The notes: generated by a model not told the origin, from the sequence alone. DNA of 55,278 nt from Deltaproteobacteria bacterium (GCA_029553375.1 JAKPCH010000062.1:1-55278); one strand, 5' to 3'. Shown: positions 7,237 through 15,981, counted from the first letter of the stretch. Numbers and translations are program-made.

Positions 7237-8514
7237 GTGGGTTTGCATCCCCGGATAGAAAAGGGCCGCGGGGGTGGTGACGGGCCCCTCAAGATCTGCC
7301 TCCTCACCTACCGGGGGAACCCGACCTGCGGCGGCCAGGGGGTCTACGTCAAGTACCTCAGCGGCGCCCTCAAGGACCTGGGTCACGAGGTGGACGTCAT
7401 CTCCGGGCCGCCCTACCCGGAGCTCAAGGAGGGGGTGAGGCTCCACCGCCTCCCCGGCCTCGATCTCTACAACCCCGACCACCTCTTCAAGGTCCGGGAC
7501 TACTCCGACCTCCTCTCCCCCCTCAATTCCCTCGAGTTTCTCTCCATGTGCACGGGGGGCTTCCCGGAACCCTTCACCTTCGGCTGGCGGGTCTTCGGTT
7601 ATTTCCGTCACCGCCACCCTTCCTACGACGTCGTCCATGACAACCAGTGCCTCGCCTACGGCCTCCTCGGCCTCCCCCGCCTCGGCTTCCCCGTCGTGGC
7701 GACGATCCATCACCCCATCACGGTGGACCGGGAAGTGGAGATGAGCGCCGCCCGGAATATCTTAAAAAAGTTCAAGGTGCGGCGCTGGTATTCCTTCATC
7801 GCCATGCAGAGGCGCGTCGTCCGGCGCCTGCGGCGGATCATCACCGTCTCCGAGTGTTCGCGCCGGGACATCAGCCGGGAGTTCACCGTCCCCGAGGACC
7901 GTTTCCGCGTGGTCCCCAACGGGATCAACACCGATTGGTTCCACCCCCTGCCCGGGATCGCGCGTAAACCCCATCACGTGATCACCACCAACAGCGCCGA
8001 CACGCCCCTCAAGGGGCTCCGTTACCTCCTCGAGGCCGTGGACGCCCTGCGCAGGAAGAGGCCCATCCATCTCACCGTCATCGGCGAGCCCAAGAAGGGG
8101 GGCGAGGTGGCGCGTCTCATCGCCCGCCTCCGCCTGGGAGACTGCGTCTCCTTCACGGGCCGCATCCCCGCCGAGGCCTTCGCCCGCCACTACGCCGAGG
8201 CGACCCTGGCCGTCGTCCCCTCCCTCTACGAGGGTTTCGGCATGCCCGCGGGGGAGGCCATGGCCTGCGGTGTCCCCGTTATCGCCACCACCGGCGGGGC
8301 CCTCCCCGAGGTGGTGGGGGAGGCGGGCCTCCTCGTCCCCCCCGGGGACAGCCCCGCCCTGGCGGAGGCCATCGCGGCCCTCCTCGACGACGAGGGGAAG
8401 AGGAGAGCCCTGTCCCGGGCGGGCATGGAGAGGGTGAGGCGCTCCCTCACGTGGCGCCACGCCGCCGAGAGGACGGTGGCCGTTTACCGGGAGGCCATGG
8501 GTGATCACCGTTGA
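7237..8514 (+). CDS. GT4-family glycosyltransferase
   Basis: A 425-residue GT-B fold glycosyltransferase. The N-terminal domain begins KICLLTYRGNPTCGGQGVY (acceptor-side glycine-rich loop). The C-terminal domain shows the GT4 donor-site pattern, with VPSLYEGFGMPAGEAMACGVPVI giving the E-x7-E motif near residues 330-345. It should transfer an NDP-sugar to a lipid or glycan on the cytoplasmic face. The start is uncertain: the GTG at 7237 is the furthest plausible start, and homology to the family begins only about 17 residues later. Its 3' end overlaps the next methyltransferase gene by 14 bases. Confidence 0.9.
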   Translation: MGLHPRIEKGRGGGDGPLKICLLTYRGNPTCGGQGVYVKYLSGALKDLGHEVDVISGPPYPELKEGVRLHRLPGLDLYNPDHLFKVRDYSDLLSPLNSLEFLSMCTGGFPEPFTFGWRVFGYFRHRHPSYDVVHDNQCLAYGLLGLPRLGFPVVATIHHPITVDREVEMSAARNILKKFKVRRWYSFIAMQRRVVRRLRRIITVSECSRRDISREFTVPEDRFRVVPNGINTDWFHPLPGIARKPHHVITTNSADTPLKGLRYLLEAVDALRRKRPIHLTVIGEPKKGGEVARLIARLRLGDCVSFTGRIPAEAFARHYAEATLAVVPSLYEGFGMPAGEAMACGVPVIATTGGALPEVVGEAGLLVPPGDSPALAEAIAALLDDEGKRRALSRAGMERVRRSLTWRHAAERTVAVYREAMGDHR

Positions 8515-9208
8515 TTTCGCCAGACTGAACCTGAGGGGGGGGATGAGGGTCCTCGACGCGGGCTGCGGCACGGGGAGGCACCTCGCCGAGGCCTTCCGCC
8601 GGGAGGGGGTGGCGGTGGTGGGCCTGGACCGCAACGGTGAGGATCTCGCCAAGGCGGGAAACCTCATGAGGCTCCTGGAACGGGAGAGGGAAGGGGGGCC
8701 GTGGCTCGTCTGCCGGGGCGACGTGACGAGCCTCCCCTTCCGGGACGGCGCCTTCGACGTGGTGGTCTGCTCGGAGGTCCTCGAGCACGTCCGTGACGCC
8801 GACGCCGCCGTCCGGGAGCTCGTCCGGGTCCTCAAGCCGGGCGGATCCCTGGCCGTCAGCGTCCCGCGGTTTTTCCCCGAGCTGGTCTGCTGGTCCCTCT
8901 CCCGGGCCTACCACGAGGAGGAGGGGGGGCACGTGAGGATCTTCACCCGCCGGGAGCTCCTGGGGCTCCTCGAGGGGGCGGGGACCCGCTGCCGGCACGT
9001 CTCCTACCGCCACGCCCTCCACAGCCCCTACTGGTGGCTCAGGTGCCTCGTGGGCCACAAGAACGACGTCGCCCTCCCCGTGAGGCTCTACCGGCGCTTC
9101 CTCGAGTGGGACATCGTCCGGGGCCCCGCCTGGGTGAGGATGATCGACGCCTTGCTCAACCCCCTGATCGGGAAGAGCATCGTCTTGTACCTCGAAAAGG
9201 GATCGTGA
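8501..9208 (+). CDS. Class I SAM-dependent methyltransferase (Methyltransf_11 type)
   Basis: A 235-residue Rossmann-fold methyltransferase. Motif I is VLDAGCGTGRHL at about residues 17-28, the acidic strand-2 end is GLDRN, and FDVVVCSEVLEHV followed by LKPGGSLAVSVP are motifs of the UbiE/Methyltransf_11 group. The C-terminal third (HSPYWWLRCL and later hydrophobic residues) could touch a membrane lipid. A GTG start overlaps the glycosyltransferase gene by 14 bases, indicating one transcript and coupled translation. Substrate unknown; it probably modifies the product made by its neighbours. Confidence 0.85.
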   Translation: MITVDFARLNLRGGMRVLDAGCGTGRHLAEAFRREGVAVVGLDRNGEDLAKAGNLMRLLEREREGGPWLVCRGDVTSLPFRDGAFDVVVCSEVLEHVRDADAAVRELVRVLKPGGSLAVSVPRFFPELVCWSLSRAYHEEEGGHVRIFTRRELLGLLEGAGTRCRHVSYRHALHSPYWWLRCLVGHKNDVALPVRLYRRFLEWDIVRGPAWVRMIDALLNPLIGKSIVLYLEKGS

Positions 9209-9212
9209 AGCC

Positions 9213-10235
9213 ATGGCCCTAAGACCCGAAGCCCTTCTCACCGCGCCGAAACCCGACGTCCGGGGCCTGGCGGATTTCATCGCGGGGATCCAGAGGCCCG
9301 ACGGGGAGATCCCCTGGTCCGAGGGGGGCAAGACGGACCCCTGGGACCACGTGGAGAGCGCCATGGGGCTCAGCGTCGCCGGTTTCGTCGCGGAGGCCCG
9401 CCGGGCCTTCCGGTGGCTCGCGGGCCGACAGCTCCCCGACGGGAGCTGGTACTCCGCCTACGCCGGGGGCGAGGTCCTGGACCGGACGCGGGAGACCCAT
9501 TTCGCCGCCTACTTGGCCGTCGGGGTCTATCATCACTACCTGATCACCCGGGACGCCGCCTTCGTGAGGGAGATGTGGGAGCCCCTGCGGAAGGGGATCG
9601 ACTTCGCCCTCTCCCTCCAGACCCCCGCGGGGGAGATCTACTGGGCCCTGGACGCCGCGGGGCGTCCCGACCCCAAGGCCCTCCTGACGGGCTGTTCCTC
9701 CATCTACCTCAGCCTCCGGTGCGCCCTGGAACTCGCGTCCCTCGTCGGGGCGGCGAGACCGGACTGGATCTGCGCCCTCGCCAAGCTGGGCGGGGCCATC
9801 GGCGGCCGCCCCGATCTCTTCGACCGGACGAAGGCCCGCTTCTCCATGGACTGGTACTACCCCGTCCTCTGCGGGGCCGTGACGGGGGCCGCCGCCCGGG
9901 GCCGGATCGAGCGGGGCTGGGACATCTTCGTCATCCCCCGCTGGGGCGTCCGTTGCGTCAGCGACCGCCCCTGGGTCACCATGGCCGAGACCTCGGAGCT
10001 CGTCATCGCCCTGGCAGCCCTGGGGGACTGCGAGGAGGCCCTCGAGGTCTTCTGCTGGCTTGCCGACAAGCGCTACGAGGACGGCCCCTACTGGATGGGC
10101 GTCACGGTCCCCGACGGCGTCGTCTGGCCCGAGGAAAAGACGTCCTGGACGGCGGCGGCGGTCCTTCTGGCCTACGACGCCGTCTCCGACCTGACGCCCG
10201 CCGCCCGCCTCTTCCGGCATCGCCGCCGGGCCTGA
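9213..10235 (+). CDS. Alpha/alpha-toroid protein, squalene-cyclase/prenyltransferase-like fold
   Basis: This 340-residue protein looks like an (alpha/alpha)6 toroid of the kind annotated as 'prenyltransferase-like' or glycosidase-like. QW-type repeats are visible: IQRPDGEIPWSEGG at about residue 28, RQLPDGSWYSAYAGG at about 73 and LQTPAGEIYWALDA at about 132. A region around DWYYPVLCGAVTG and the late PEEKTSWTAAAVLLAYDA are also typical. It lacks the DxDD motif of squalene-hopene cyclases, so a cyclase is unlikely. Fold-based names do not fix function; glycan trimming or binding is as likely as lipid chemistry. It begins 4 bases after the methyltransferase stop. Confidence 0.65.
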   Translation: MALRPEALLTAPKPDVRGLADFIAGIQRPDGEIPWSEGGKTDPWDHVESAMGLSVAGFVAEARRAFRWLAGRQLPDGSWYSAYAGGEVLDRTRETHFAAYLAVGVYHHYLITRDAAFVREMWEPLRKGIDFALSLQTPAGEIYWALDAAGRPDPKALLTGCSSIYLSLRCALELASLVGAARPDWICALAKLGGAIGGRPDLFDRTKARFSMDWYYPVLCGAVTGAAARGRIERGWDIFVIPRWGVRCVSDRPWVTMAETSELVIALAALGDCEEALEVFCWLADKRYEDGPYWMGVTVPDGVVWPEEKTSWTAAAVLLAYDAVSDLTPAARLFRHRRRA

Positions 10236-10247
10236 AGGGGGGATCGG

Positions 10248-10970
10248 ATGCGCCGTGATCACAGGCCCTACGTCGTCAAGAGGGCCTACAACGCCTTCCA
10301 GGCCTGGTACGCCCGGCGGTTCCTCGCCCCCCAGTTCGAGCGCCTGGGGGCGGGGTGCACCTTCATGAAGCCCTGGCACGTGGAGGTCTTCGGGGGGCCC
10401 GTCTCCCTGGGTGACTACGCCACCGTCATCGCCGCCCCCGACAAGAAGGTCCGTCTCACCGTCTGGTCCACCTTCGAGGGGGGCGGTTTCATCGAGATAG
10501 GCCCCTACGCCCTCCTCTGCCCGGGGTGCCGCATCAGCGCCGCCACGGGGGTCAGGGCGGGGGAGGGGTGCATGTTCGCCTCCGGCGTCCTGGTGACGGA
10601 CGCCGACTGGCACGGCATATACGACCGCGGCCTCTCCGTGGGGGAGACGCGCCCCGTCGTCATCGGCGACAACGTCTGGATCGGCGACGGCGCCATAGTC
10701 GCCAAGGGCGTGACCATCGGCGACAACAGCATCGTCGGGGCCGGGGCCGTCGTCGTGCGGGACATCCCCGCCGACGTCATCGCCGCCGGGAACCCCGCCG
10801 TCGTCGTGCGGTCCCTCGACAAGGACCGGGAGATGAAGACCCGCAGGGATTTCTTCGCCCAGCCGGAGGTCTTGGCGGCCCGCTTCGACGCCATCGACCG
10901 GGCCCTCCTGGGGGGCAACACCTGGTGGGGCTGGTTCCGGTCCCTCCTCTTCCCGCGGCGGGGGGACTGA
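10248..10970 (+). CDS. Left-handed beta-helix acyltransferase
   Basis: A 240-residue hexapeptide-repeat acyltransferase. Isoleucine/valine-led hexapeptides run from about residue 80 (IEIGPYALLCPGC) through IGDNVWIGDGAIVAKGVTIG and SIVGAGAVV to the family end motif IPADVIAAGNPAVVV near 185. A DADWHGIYD segment supplies the likely catalytic histidine. Such enzymes acetylate or acylate sugars using acyl-CoA. The extended C-terminus with Trp-rich ending (NTWWGWF) is unusual and may face the membrane. RBS GGGGGGATCGG lies close to the ATG; 12 bases separate it from the upstream gene. Confidence 0.85.
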   Translation: MRRDHRPYVVKRAYNAFQAWYARRFLAPQFERLGAGCTFMKPWHVEVFGGPVSLGDYATVIAAPDKKVRLTVWSTFEGGGFIEIGPYALLCPGCRISAATGVRAGEGCMFASGVLVTDADWHGIYDRGLSVGETRPVVIGDNVWIGDGAIVAKGVTIGDNSIVGAGAVVVRDIPADVIAAGNPAVVVRSLDKDREMKTRRDFFAQPEVLAARFDAIDRALLGGNTWWGWFRSLLFPRRGD

Positions 10971-10972
10971 CG

Positions 10973-12559
10973 ATGCGCGTGGCCGTCATCGCCCCCCCCT
11001 ATCCCCTCTCCGAGGCCCCGGCGCCCCCCCTGGGCGTCACCTACGTGGCGGCGGCCTTCGCGGCGGCGGGGGCGGAGGTGAGGATCTTCGACTTCATCGT
11101 CTCCCGTTATCACAGGGAAAAACTGGCGGCCCTCCTCGAGGACTTCCGGCCCGACGTCGTCGGCGCCACCTCCGTGACCCTCAACTACCCCCGGGCGGCG
11201 GCGATCCTCGACGAGGTCAAGGAGCTGTCACCCCGGACCCTGACCGTCATGGGGGGTCCCCACGCCTCCTTCGACGCCCCGGCGGTCCTGAGTGACCACA
11301 GGGGGATCGACGTGGTCGTCATGGGGGAGGGGGAGGAGACGGTGCGGGAACTCATGGCCTCCTCCTTCGATCCCCGTTTCTTCCCCCGGATCGACGGGAT
11401 CGCCTACCGGCAGGACGGGGGTGTGATCGTCAACCCCCCCCGGGGTTTCATCGCCGACATCGACTCCATCCCCACCCCCGCCCGTCACCTCCTGCCCCTT
11501 TCCCGTTACCGCGCCTTGGGTTTCCCCATCAGCGTCATCACGGGGCGGGGGTGCCCGTACCGCTGCATCTTCTGCCAGGGGCGGCGCATGGTGGGGGGGA
11601 GGATGAGGAAAAGGAAGGTCTCTTCGGTGATGGAGGAGATCGAGGAGATCCTCTCCTACGGCATCGACCGGATCAACGTGGCGGACGACCTCTTCGTCTC
11701 GGACCGTGAACGGGTGCGGGAGGTTTGCGACGAGATCCGCCGCCGGGGCCTGAGATTCGCATGGAGCGCCTTCGCCAGGGTGAACACCGTGGATCTCGAG
11801 ACCCTGGAGCGGATGAGGGAGGCAGGGTGCGACAGCATCAGCTTCGGCGTCGAGTCGGCCAACCGGGGGATCCTCAGGACGATCCGCAAGGGGATCACGC
11901 CGGAGGAGGTGGTGAGGGCCGTGGAAATGGCCCGGGCGGCGGGCCTTTTGGTCCACTGTTCCTTCATCGTCGGCCTCCCGGGGGAGACGAGGGAGACCCT
12001 CGCCGAGACGGCGTCCTTCGCCGCCTCCCTCGGCTGTTACTACGGTTACCACCACCTGGCCCCCTTCCCCGGGACCACGGTCCGGGAGGAGGCCGCAACC
12101 TACGACCTCGAGATCCTCACGGACGACTGGACCCTCTACGACGCCAACCGGGCCGTCGTCCGGACCTCGGCCCTCTCCCCGGAGGACCTCGACGCCTTCG
12201 TGGCCGCCTTCGAGGGGGAGATCGAGAAGGAGTGGAACAAGCTCCTCGACGGCTACCGGGCGGGGACGAACTCCCCCGGGGACGATCTACGGGTGGAAGG
12301 TCATTTCCGGACCCAGTTGACCTACAGGCTCCTGGCGGACGATCTCCTCGAGGAGCACGGCACGGTGCCGAGGGGCCGGGACGGGGGCCGGGAGGCCCTG
12401 TTCCGGGCCGTGGCGGCCCTGACGGGACACGACCCGGGCCTCGTGGCGAGGACCCTGGGCGATTTCATCGCCCGGGGGTACATCAGGGGCCGTGAGGAGG
12501 GCGACGCCGTGAGGTGGTACTGGACCCACAACAACCGCCTCGACTCCTTCCCCCTTTAG
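10973..12559 (+). CDS. B12-binding-domain radical-SAM protein
   Basis: A 528-residue protein with an N-terminal cobalamin-binding-type Rossmann domain (about 1-135; VMGGPHASFD and VVVMGEGEET are typical although the classic DxHxxG is missing) and a radical-SAM TIM barrel with C194-x3-C198-x2-C201 (GRGCPYRCIFC). The last 120 residues form a separate domain with a winged-helix look. Relatives include P-methylases, hopanoid methylases and tail-methylating enzymes; substrate cannot be predicted here. The start at 10973 follows the previous stop by 2 bases; the open frame extends upstream to 10526, but that part overlaps the acyltransferase and is a shadow. Last gene of the cluster. Confidence 0.88.
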   Translation: MRVAVIAPPYPLSEAPAPPLGVTYVAAAFAAAGAEVRIFDFIVSRYHREKLAALLEDFRPDVVGATSVTLNYPRAAAILDEVKELSPRTLTVMGGPHASFDAPAVLSDHRGIDVVVMGEGEETVRELMASSFDPRFFPRIDGIAYRQDGGVIVNPPRGFIADIDSIPTPARHLLPLSRYRALGFPISVITGRGCPYRCIFCQGRRMVGGRMRKRKVSSVMEEIEEILSYGIDRINVADDLFVSDRERVREVCDEIRRRGLRFAWSAFARVNTVDLETLERMREAGCDSISFGVESANRGILRTIRKGITPEEVVRAVEMARAAGLLVHCSFIVGLPGETRETLAETASFAASLGCYYGYHHLAPFPGTTVREEAATYDLEILTDDWTLYDANRAVVRTSALSPEDLDAFVAAFEGEIEKEWNKLLDGYRAGTNSPGDDLRVEGHFRTQLTYRLLADDLLEEHGTVPRGRDGGREALFRAVAALTGHDPGLVARTLGDFIARGYIRGREEGDAVRWYWTHNNRLDSFPL

Positions 12560-12570
12560 GGTGTTTCCTC

Positions 12571-13242
12571 TCAGCCGGCGTAACGCTCCCGCCAGGCGAG
12601 GGCCCGGGGCGTGACCTCACCCGCCGCCGTCCTCTGGAGGATCCCGAGGCTCTTCACCATGGGCAGCTCCACAAAGAGACCCGAGGCGAGGGCCATCTCG
12701 TAGACGGCCCAGGGGGCTTGTCCCCCCGCGGCGGGGTCGGGGAAGACGTCATGGATCGCCAGAAAGCCGCCGGGGAGGAGATGGGGCGACCAGGAGGCGT
12801 AATCGGCGAAGACGGACGGGAAGGCGTGGCTGCCGTCGATGAAGACGAGGCCCAGGAGGGTCCGCCAGTGGCGGGCGGCCAGGGCCGAGGAGGCCACGAC
12901 GGCCACGACGGTTTCCTCCAGGGAGAACCTCGCCAGGGTCCGGCGGAAGAAGGGCAGGGTGTCCACGCGGCCGTCGGCGGCGTCGACGAGGTCCGGGTCG
13001 CAGTAGGCCTGGCCCGGCTGCTGCTCCTCCGAGCCCCGATGGTGGTCCACGGAGAAGAGGACCTGGCCGCGCCGGCGGCAGGCCAGGCCGATGTAGGCCG
13101 TCGACTTCCCGCAGTAGCCGCCGATCTCCAGGCACGGGCCCAGTTCCGCCGCCGCCAGGGCCAGGTCGTGGAGGCGCCTCCCTTCCTCCTCGTCGAGGAA
13201 CCCCTTGACGGCCTGTATCTCTTTGAACAGGTTCTCTTCCAT
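12571..13242 (-). CDS. Class I SAM-dependent methyltransferase (Methyltransf_24 type)
   Basis: A 223-residue methyltransferase-fold protein. The SAM loop reads CLEIGGYCGKST at about residues 37-48, followed by FSVDHHRGS, then LVFIDGSHAF and GGFLAIHDVF, the metal-ligand-like Asp/His pairs seen in the cephalosporin hydroxylase/Methyltransf_24 group. It converges on the radical-SAM gene (11-base gap) and is followed upstream, 20 bases away, by the Nudix gene on the same strand, so the two form an operon. Substrate unknown; similar proteins act on O-antigen sugars or secondary metabolites. Confidence 0.8.
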   Translation of the reverse strand: MEENLFKEIQAVKGFLDEEEGRRLHDLALAAAELGPCLEIGGYCGKSTAYIGLACRRRGQVLFSVDHHRGSEEQQPGQAYCDPDLVDAADGRVDTLPFFRRTLARFSLEETVVAVVASSALAARHWRTLLGLVFIDGSHAFPSVFADYASWSPHLLPGGFLAIHDVFPDPAAGGQAPWAVYEMALASGLFVELPMVKSLGILQRTAAGEVTPRALAWRERYAG

Positions 13243-13262
13243 GGCCTCGGTGGCGGGCCCCC

Positions 13263-14078
13263 CTAGTAGAGGGGGTAGAAGATGCTGCCGTCGGGCATGA
13301 TCTCCACCTCCCGTCCTTCCCTCCGGGCCAGTTTCGTCAGGATGGGGGGGATTTTTTTGGCGCGGGCGTAGCGCACGGCCTCCTCGATGGTCCCGAGGGC
13401 GGCCATTTCCCTCAGGGTCATGATGGTGGGCAGGACCATGGGAAATTCCCCCTCCCCGTAGCGGGCGAGGGCCTCGGACGGTGTGATCCAGACGTGGCCC
13501 GTCAGTTCGTTGACGTCCACGTCCACTTCCCCGCCCCGGGGGACCTCGGCGAGGAAGAACCGGACGTCGTAGCGGTAGGGCAGGCCCTCGGGGGTGATCC
13601 AGTGGGCCACGTAGTGGAGTCGGTCCGTGGCGAGGAACAGGTCTTCCCCCGCCAGGAGGGAAAAGAAGGAGAGGCGGTTTTCCAGGAGGAGACGGCGGGC
13701 CTCGGGGAGGGAGAGGCCCGAGGGCAGGCGTCCTCCCGAAAGGAGCTCCCCCGCGGTGTCGCAGGCCAAGAGGATCCCCGTCTCCTCGAAGGTCTCCCTG
13801 ATACCGGCCACGAAGGAGGCCAGGGCCGTCTCAGCGGGGGCGTCGGCGAGGATCCGCCGGGCCCCGTCCCCCGTGAGGCCGCGGCACCTCTCCTCCCAGG
13901 CCGGGTCCCGGTCGTCGTCGTCGAGGATACCGCCGGGGAAGACGTAGCACTCGGGGACGAAGACGCTGCGGGGGTGCCGCCTCACCATGAGGACCTCGAA
14001 ACCGCCGTCGGCTTGCCGGAGGGGCAGGACCGTCGCCGCCTCTTTGGGTACCGTCACCTTCATCTCCTGATTCCGCAT
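13263..14078 (-). CDS. Nudix hydrolase, NUDT7/NUDT19-like (possible CoA diphosphatase)
   Basis: A 271-residue Nudix protein. The Nudix box is split as in NUDT19-type enzymes: PGGILDDDDR near residue 45 is followed after about 45 residues by GIRETFEETGILL, which supplies the catalytic REx2EExG. Enzymes of this subgroup cleave CoA and acyl-CoA to 3',5'-ADP and phosphopantetheine; with so many CoA genes to the right this fits, but it is inference. The start is unsettled: ATGs at 14078 and 14063 both sit almost on top of purine-rich stretches. An open frame reaches 14642 but the extra residues are low-complexity and cross the promoter. Confidence 0.85.
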   Translation of the reverse strand: MRNQEMKVTVPKEAATVLPLRQADGGFEVLMVRRHPRSVFVPECYVFPGGILDDDDRDPAWEERCRGLTGDGARRILADAPAETALASFVAGIRETFEETGILLACDTAGELLSGGRLPSGLSLPEARRLLLENRLSFFSLLAGEDLFLATDRLHYVAHWITPEGLPYRYDVRFFLAEVPRGGEVDVDVNELTGHVWITPSEALARYGEGEFPMVLPTIMTLREMAALGTIEEAVRYARAKKIPPILTKLARREGREVEIMPDGSIFYPLY

Positions 14079-14146
14079 ACTCCTTAGAATAAATGCCGCC
14101 CCCGAGGCAACCCCTTCCTTAAAAAATCGAAGGACATGGTACTTAA

Positions 14147-14174
14147 TTCGTAACATGATGAAATCTCTTGTCAA
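14147..14174 (-). promoter_or_regulatory. Putative sigma-70 promoter of the Nudix gene
   Basis: Reading leftward, TTGACA (14174-14169) and TACGAA (14152-14147) are 16 bases apart. The -35 is perfect, the -10 matches three of six. Transcription would start near 14140, about 60 bases before the ATG at 14078. Confidence 0.45.
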
Positions 14175-14323
14175 AATATTGCAGAGAAAGGGTTGTCGTG
14201 TCCCCCCTGTGGCCGACGAACGAGAAGGGAATCGTTTCCCCGGCCCCGCCGTTGGGTTTTGCCCGTGTGCTGCGGTCTGCCCTCGTCGTTTCGGCGGTCC
14301 CCGCCCGGACCGGCGGTGTCGGC

Positions 14324-14389
14324 AAACGCTAATTTTTGAGGTCTGACCCCATGGGGATTGAAAAACGCTAATTTTCAAGACCTGACCCC
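14324..14389. repeat. Two 27-bp direct repeats ending in TGACCCC
   Basis: Copy 1 at 14324-14350 and copy 2 at 14363-14389 agree at 23 of 27 positions and are 12 bases apart. Both begin AAACGCTAATTTT and end CTGACCCC; the four differences lie in the middle. They sit in the 388-base gap between the Nudix gene and the CoA-transferase gene (14079-14466), which otherwise holds only the Nudix promoter. From memory, short elements ending in this kind of GGGGTCAGxxxT/TGACCCC sequence are common near REP-associated transposases in related bacteria; no transposase is present here. Confidence 0.65.
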
Positions 14390-14466
14390 CAGGTGTGACG
14401 TTGCCCCGGACGGGCGGGAGTGGTAAGGGACGACGGGTAAGCGAGAGATCATCAAGGAGGGTACCG

Positions 14467-15981
14467 ATGACCACGCCCATCCAGCAGAAGATCCGCGACA
14501 AGCGGAGGACGGCCAAGCAGATCCTCGACATGGTGAGGCCCGGCGACTGGATCCAGCCGGGCTCCGTCGGGGGCGACGCGACGGAGTGCATGACGGAGCT
14601 CGCCAGGCGTCTGGGCCCCGGCCCCGGCGAACTCAAGGACATCGAGATCTGGAACTACGCCAATTTCTTCCCCCACCCCGAGTTCCAGCAGGTGGACCCC
14701 CACCAGGAGTACCACGTGATCCACGAGCACTTCTTCTTCCCCTGGACCCGCGCCTCCCGGGACGAAAACAAGGTCACCAGCTGGGCCAACTGGGGCTGGG
14801 CCATGGGGATGTGGTTCGCCCACTACCGCTTCGTCGACGCCGTGAAGGAAAGACGCGGCCTCGATTGGTGGTGGAACGCCGCCTCGCCCTTCGACGACCG
14901 CGGTTACGTCAATTGGTCCTACGGGACCAACAACTGCAACATCCTCTCCCAGTGCGCCAAGAGGATCGTCGTCGAGGTCCGTTACGACTACCCCTGGGCG
15001 GAGGGGGGCCGCTTCCACACCTTCCACATCGACGACATCGACTACTGGGTCGAGGTGGACTGCGAGAAGTACCATTGGCCCCAGCTCAACGAGAGGGCCA
15101 TCAGGCCCAGGGACGAGGAAAGGGCCATCGCCGGTCACATCCTGAAGATCGCCCGGGACGGCGACGTGATACAGCTCGGCATCGGATCCCTGCCCTCGGC
15201 GGTGGCCGCGGCCCTGGCCGAGGCGGGCCTCAAGGACCTGGGCATCCACACGGAGATGATGAACTACGGTCTCATCAAACTCATCGAGTCCGGGTCCGTG
15301 ACGGGGCGTTACAAGACCATCGACCGGAACAAGAGCGTCTGGACCTTCGCCTTCCCCGTGGACGTGAAGTGGTATTACGAGACCATCCACAGGAACCAGG
15401 CCCTGGCCGTCTACGACATCGGCTACACGAACAATGTCCATGTCCTGACGCGGATCGACAACATGCTGGCCATCGACAACGCCGTGGCGGTGGACCTCCT
15501 GGGCCAGGTCTGCTGCGGTTTCTACGAGAAACGGCCCATCTCGAGCACGGGCGGCTTCTTGAACTTCATCGCCTTCTCCAGCCAGAGCCGGGGCGGCCGC
15601 AGCGTCGTGTCCATGACCTCCCGGAGCAAGCACGGTACCTCCCGCATCGTTCCCTTCCTGCCTGCGGGTTCCTCCGTGGACGTGCCCGCCCAGCTCATCA
15701 ACTATGTCTGCACGGAATACGGCATCGTCAACCTCCGCGGCCTCAACGGTTACGAGCGGGCCGAGGCCCTCATCTCCATCGCCCACCCCGACGACCGCGA
15801 GGCCCTGAGAAGGGCGGCCAAGGAGGCAGGCGTCCTGCCGCCGCGGTCCAGGATCGACTTCCTCCCCCGGGAGGAGGGCAATCGGCGCTATCCCTCCTAC
15901 GATGACCGCCGCCGCTACAAGCTGCCCCACAACAGCGAGAACTGGGGCTTCGACTGGGATCCCTACCAGGGGGGGAAGTAG
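14467..15981 (+). CDS. Acetyl-CoA hydrolase/transferase-family CoA-transferase
   Basis: A 504-residue class I CoA-transferase of the acetyl-CoA hydrolase / 4-hydroxybutyrate CoA-transferase family, moving CoA between an acyl-CoA and acetate or a similar acid. Domain 1 covers about residues 1-200. QLGIGSLPSAVA at about 238 is the CoA-binding loop, and GIHTEMMNYG at about 262 carries the glutamate expected to form the glutamyl-CoA intermediate. GGFLNF and later CTEYGIVNLRG are C-terminal family marks. It has more Trp/His/Tyr residues in domain 1 (for example FFFPWTR, WANWGWAMGMWF) than usual, pointing to a bulky or aromatic substrate. AAGGAGG lies 6 bases before the ATG; the frame is open upstream to 14395 without support. 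Confidence 0.9.
   Translation: MTTPIQQKIRDKRRTAKQILDMVRPGDWIQPGSVGGDATECMTELARRLGPGPGELKDIEIWNYANFFPHPEFQQVDPHQEYHVIHEHFFFPWTRASRDENKVTSWANWGWAMGMWFAHYRFVDAVKERRGLDWWWNAASPFDDRGYVNWSYGTNNCNILSQCAKRIVVEVRYDYPWAEGGRFHTFHIDDIDYWVEVDCEKYHWPQLNERAIRPRDEERAIAGHILKIARDGDVIQLGIGSLPSAVAAALAEAGLKDLGIHTEMMNYGLIKLIESGSVTGRYKTIDRNKSVWTFAFPVDVKWYYETIHRNQALAVYDIGYTNNVHVLTRIDNMLAIDNAVAVDLLGQVCCGFYEKRPISSTGGFLNFIAFSSQSRGGRSVVSMTSRSKHGTSRIVPFLPAGSSVDVPAQLINYVCTEYGIVNLRGLNGYERAEALISIAHPDDREALRRAAKEAGVLPPRSRIDFLPREEGNRRYPSYDDRRRYKLPHNSENWGFDWDPYQGGK

Noticed and set aside
14391-14466. A promoter directly before the acetyl-CoA hydrolase-family gene (TTGCCC, TAAGGG)
   Set aside because: Only four and two consensus matches; too weak to call.
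13263-14642. Longer start for the Nudix protein (459 residues)
   Set aside because: The added residues are Pro/Arg/Ser-rich, cross the predicted promoter and the direct repeats, and have no counterpart in Nudix proteins.
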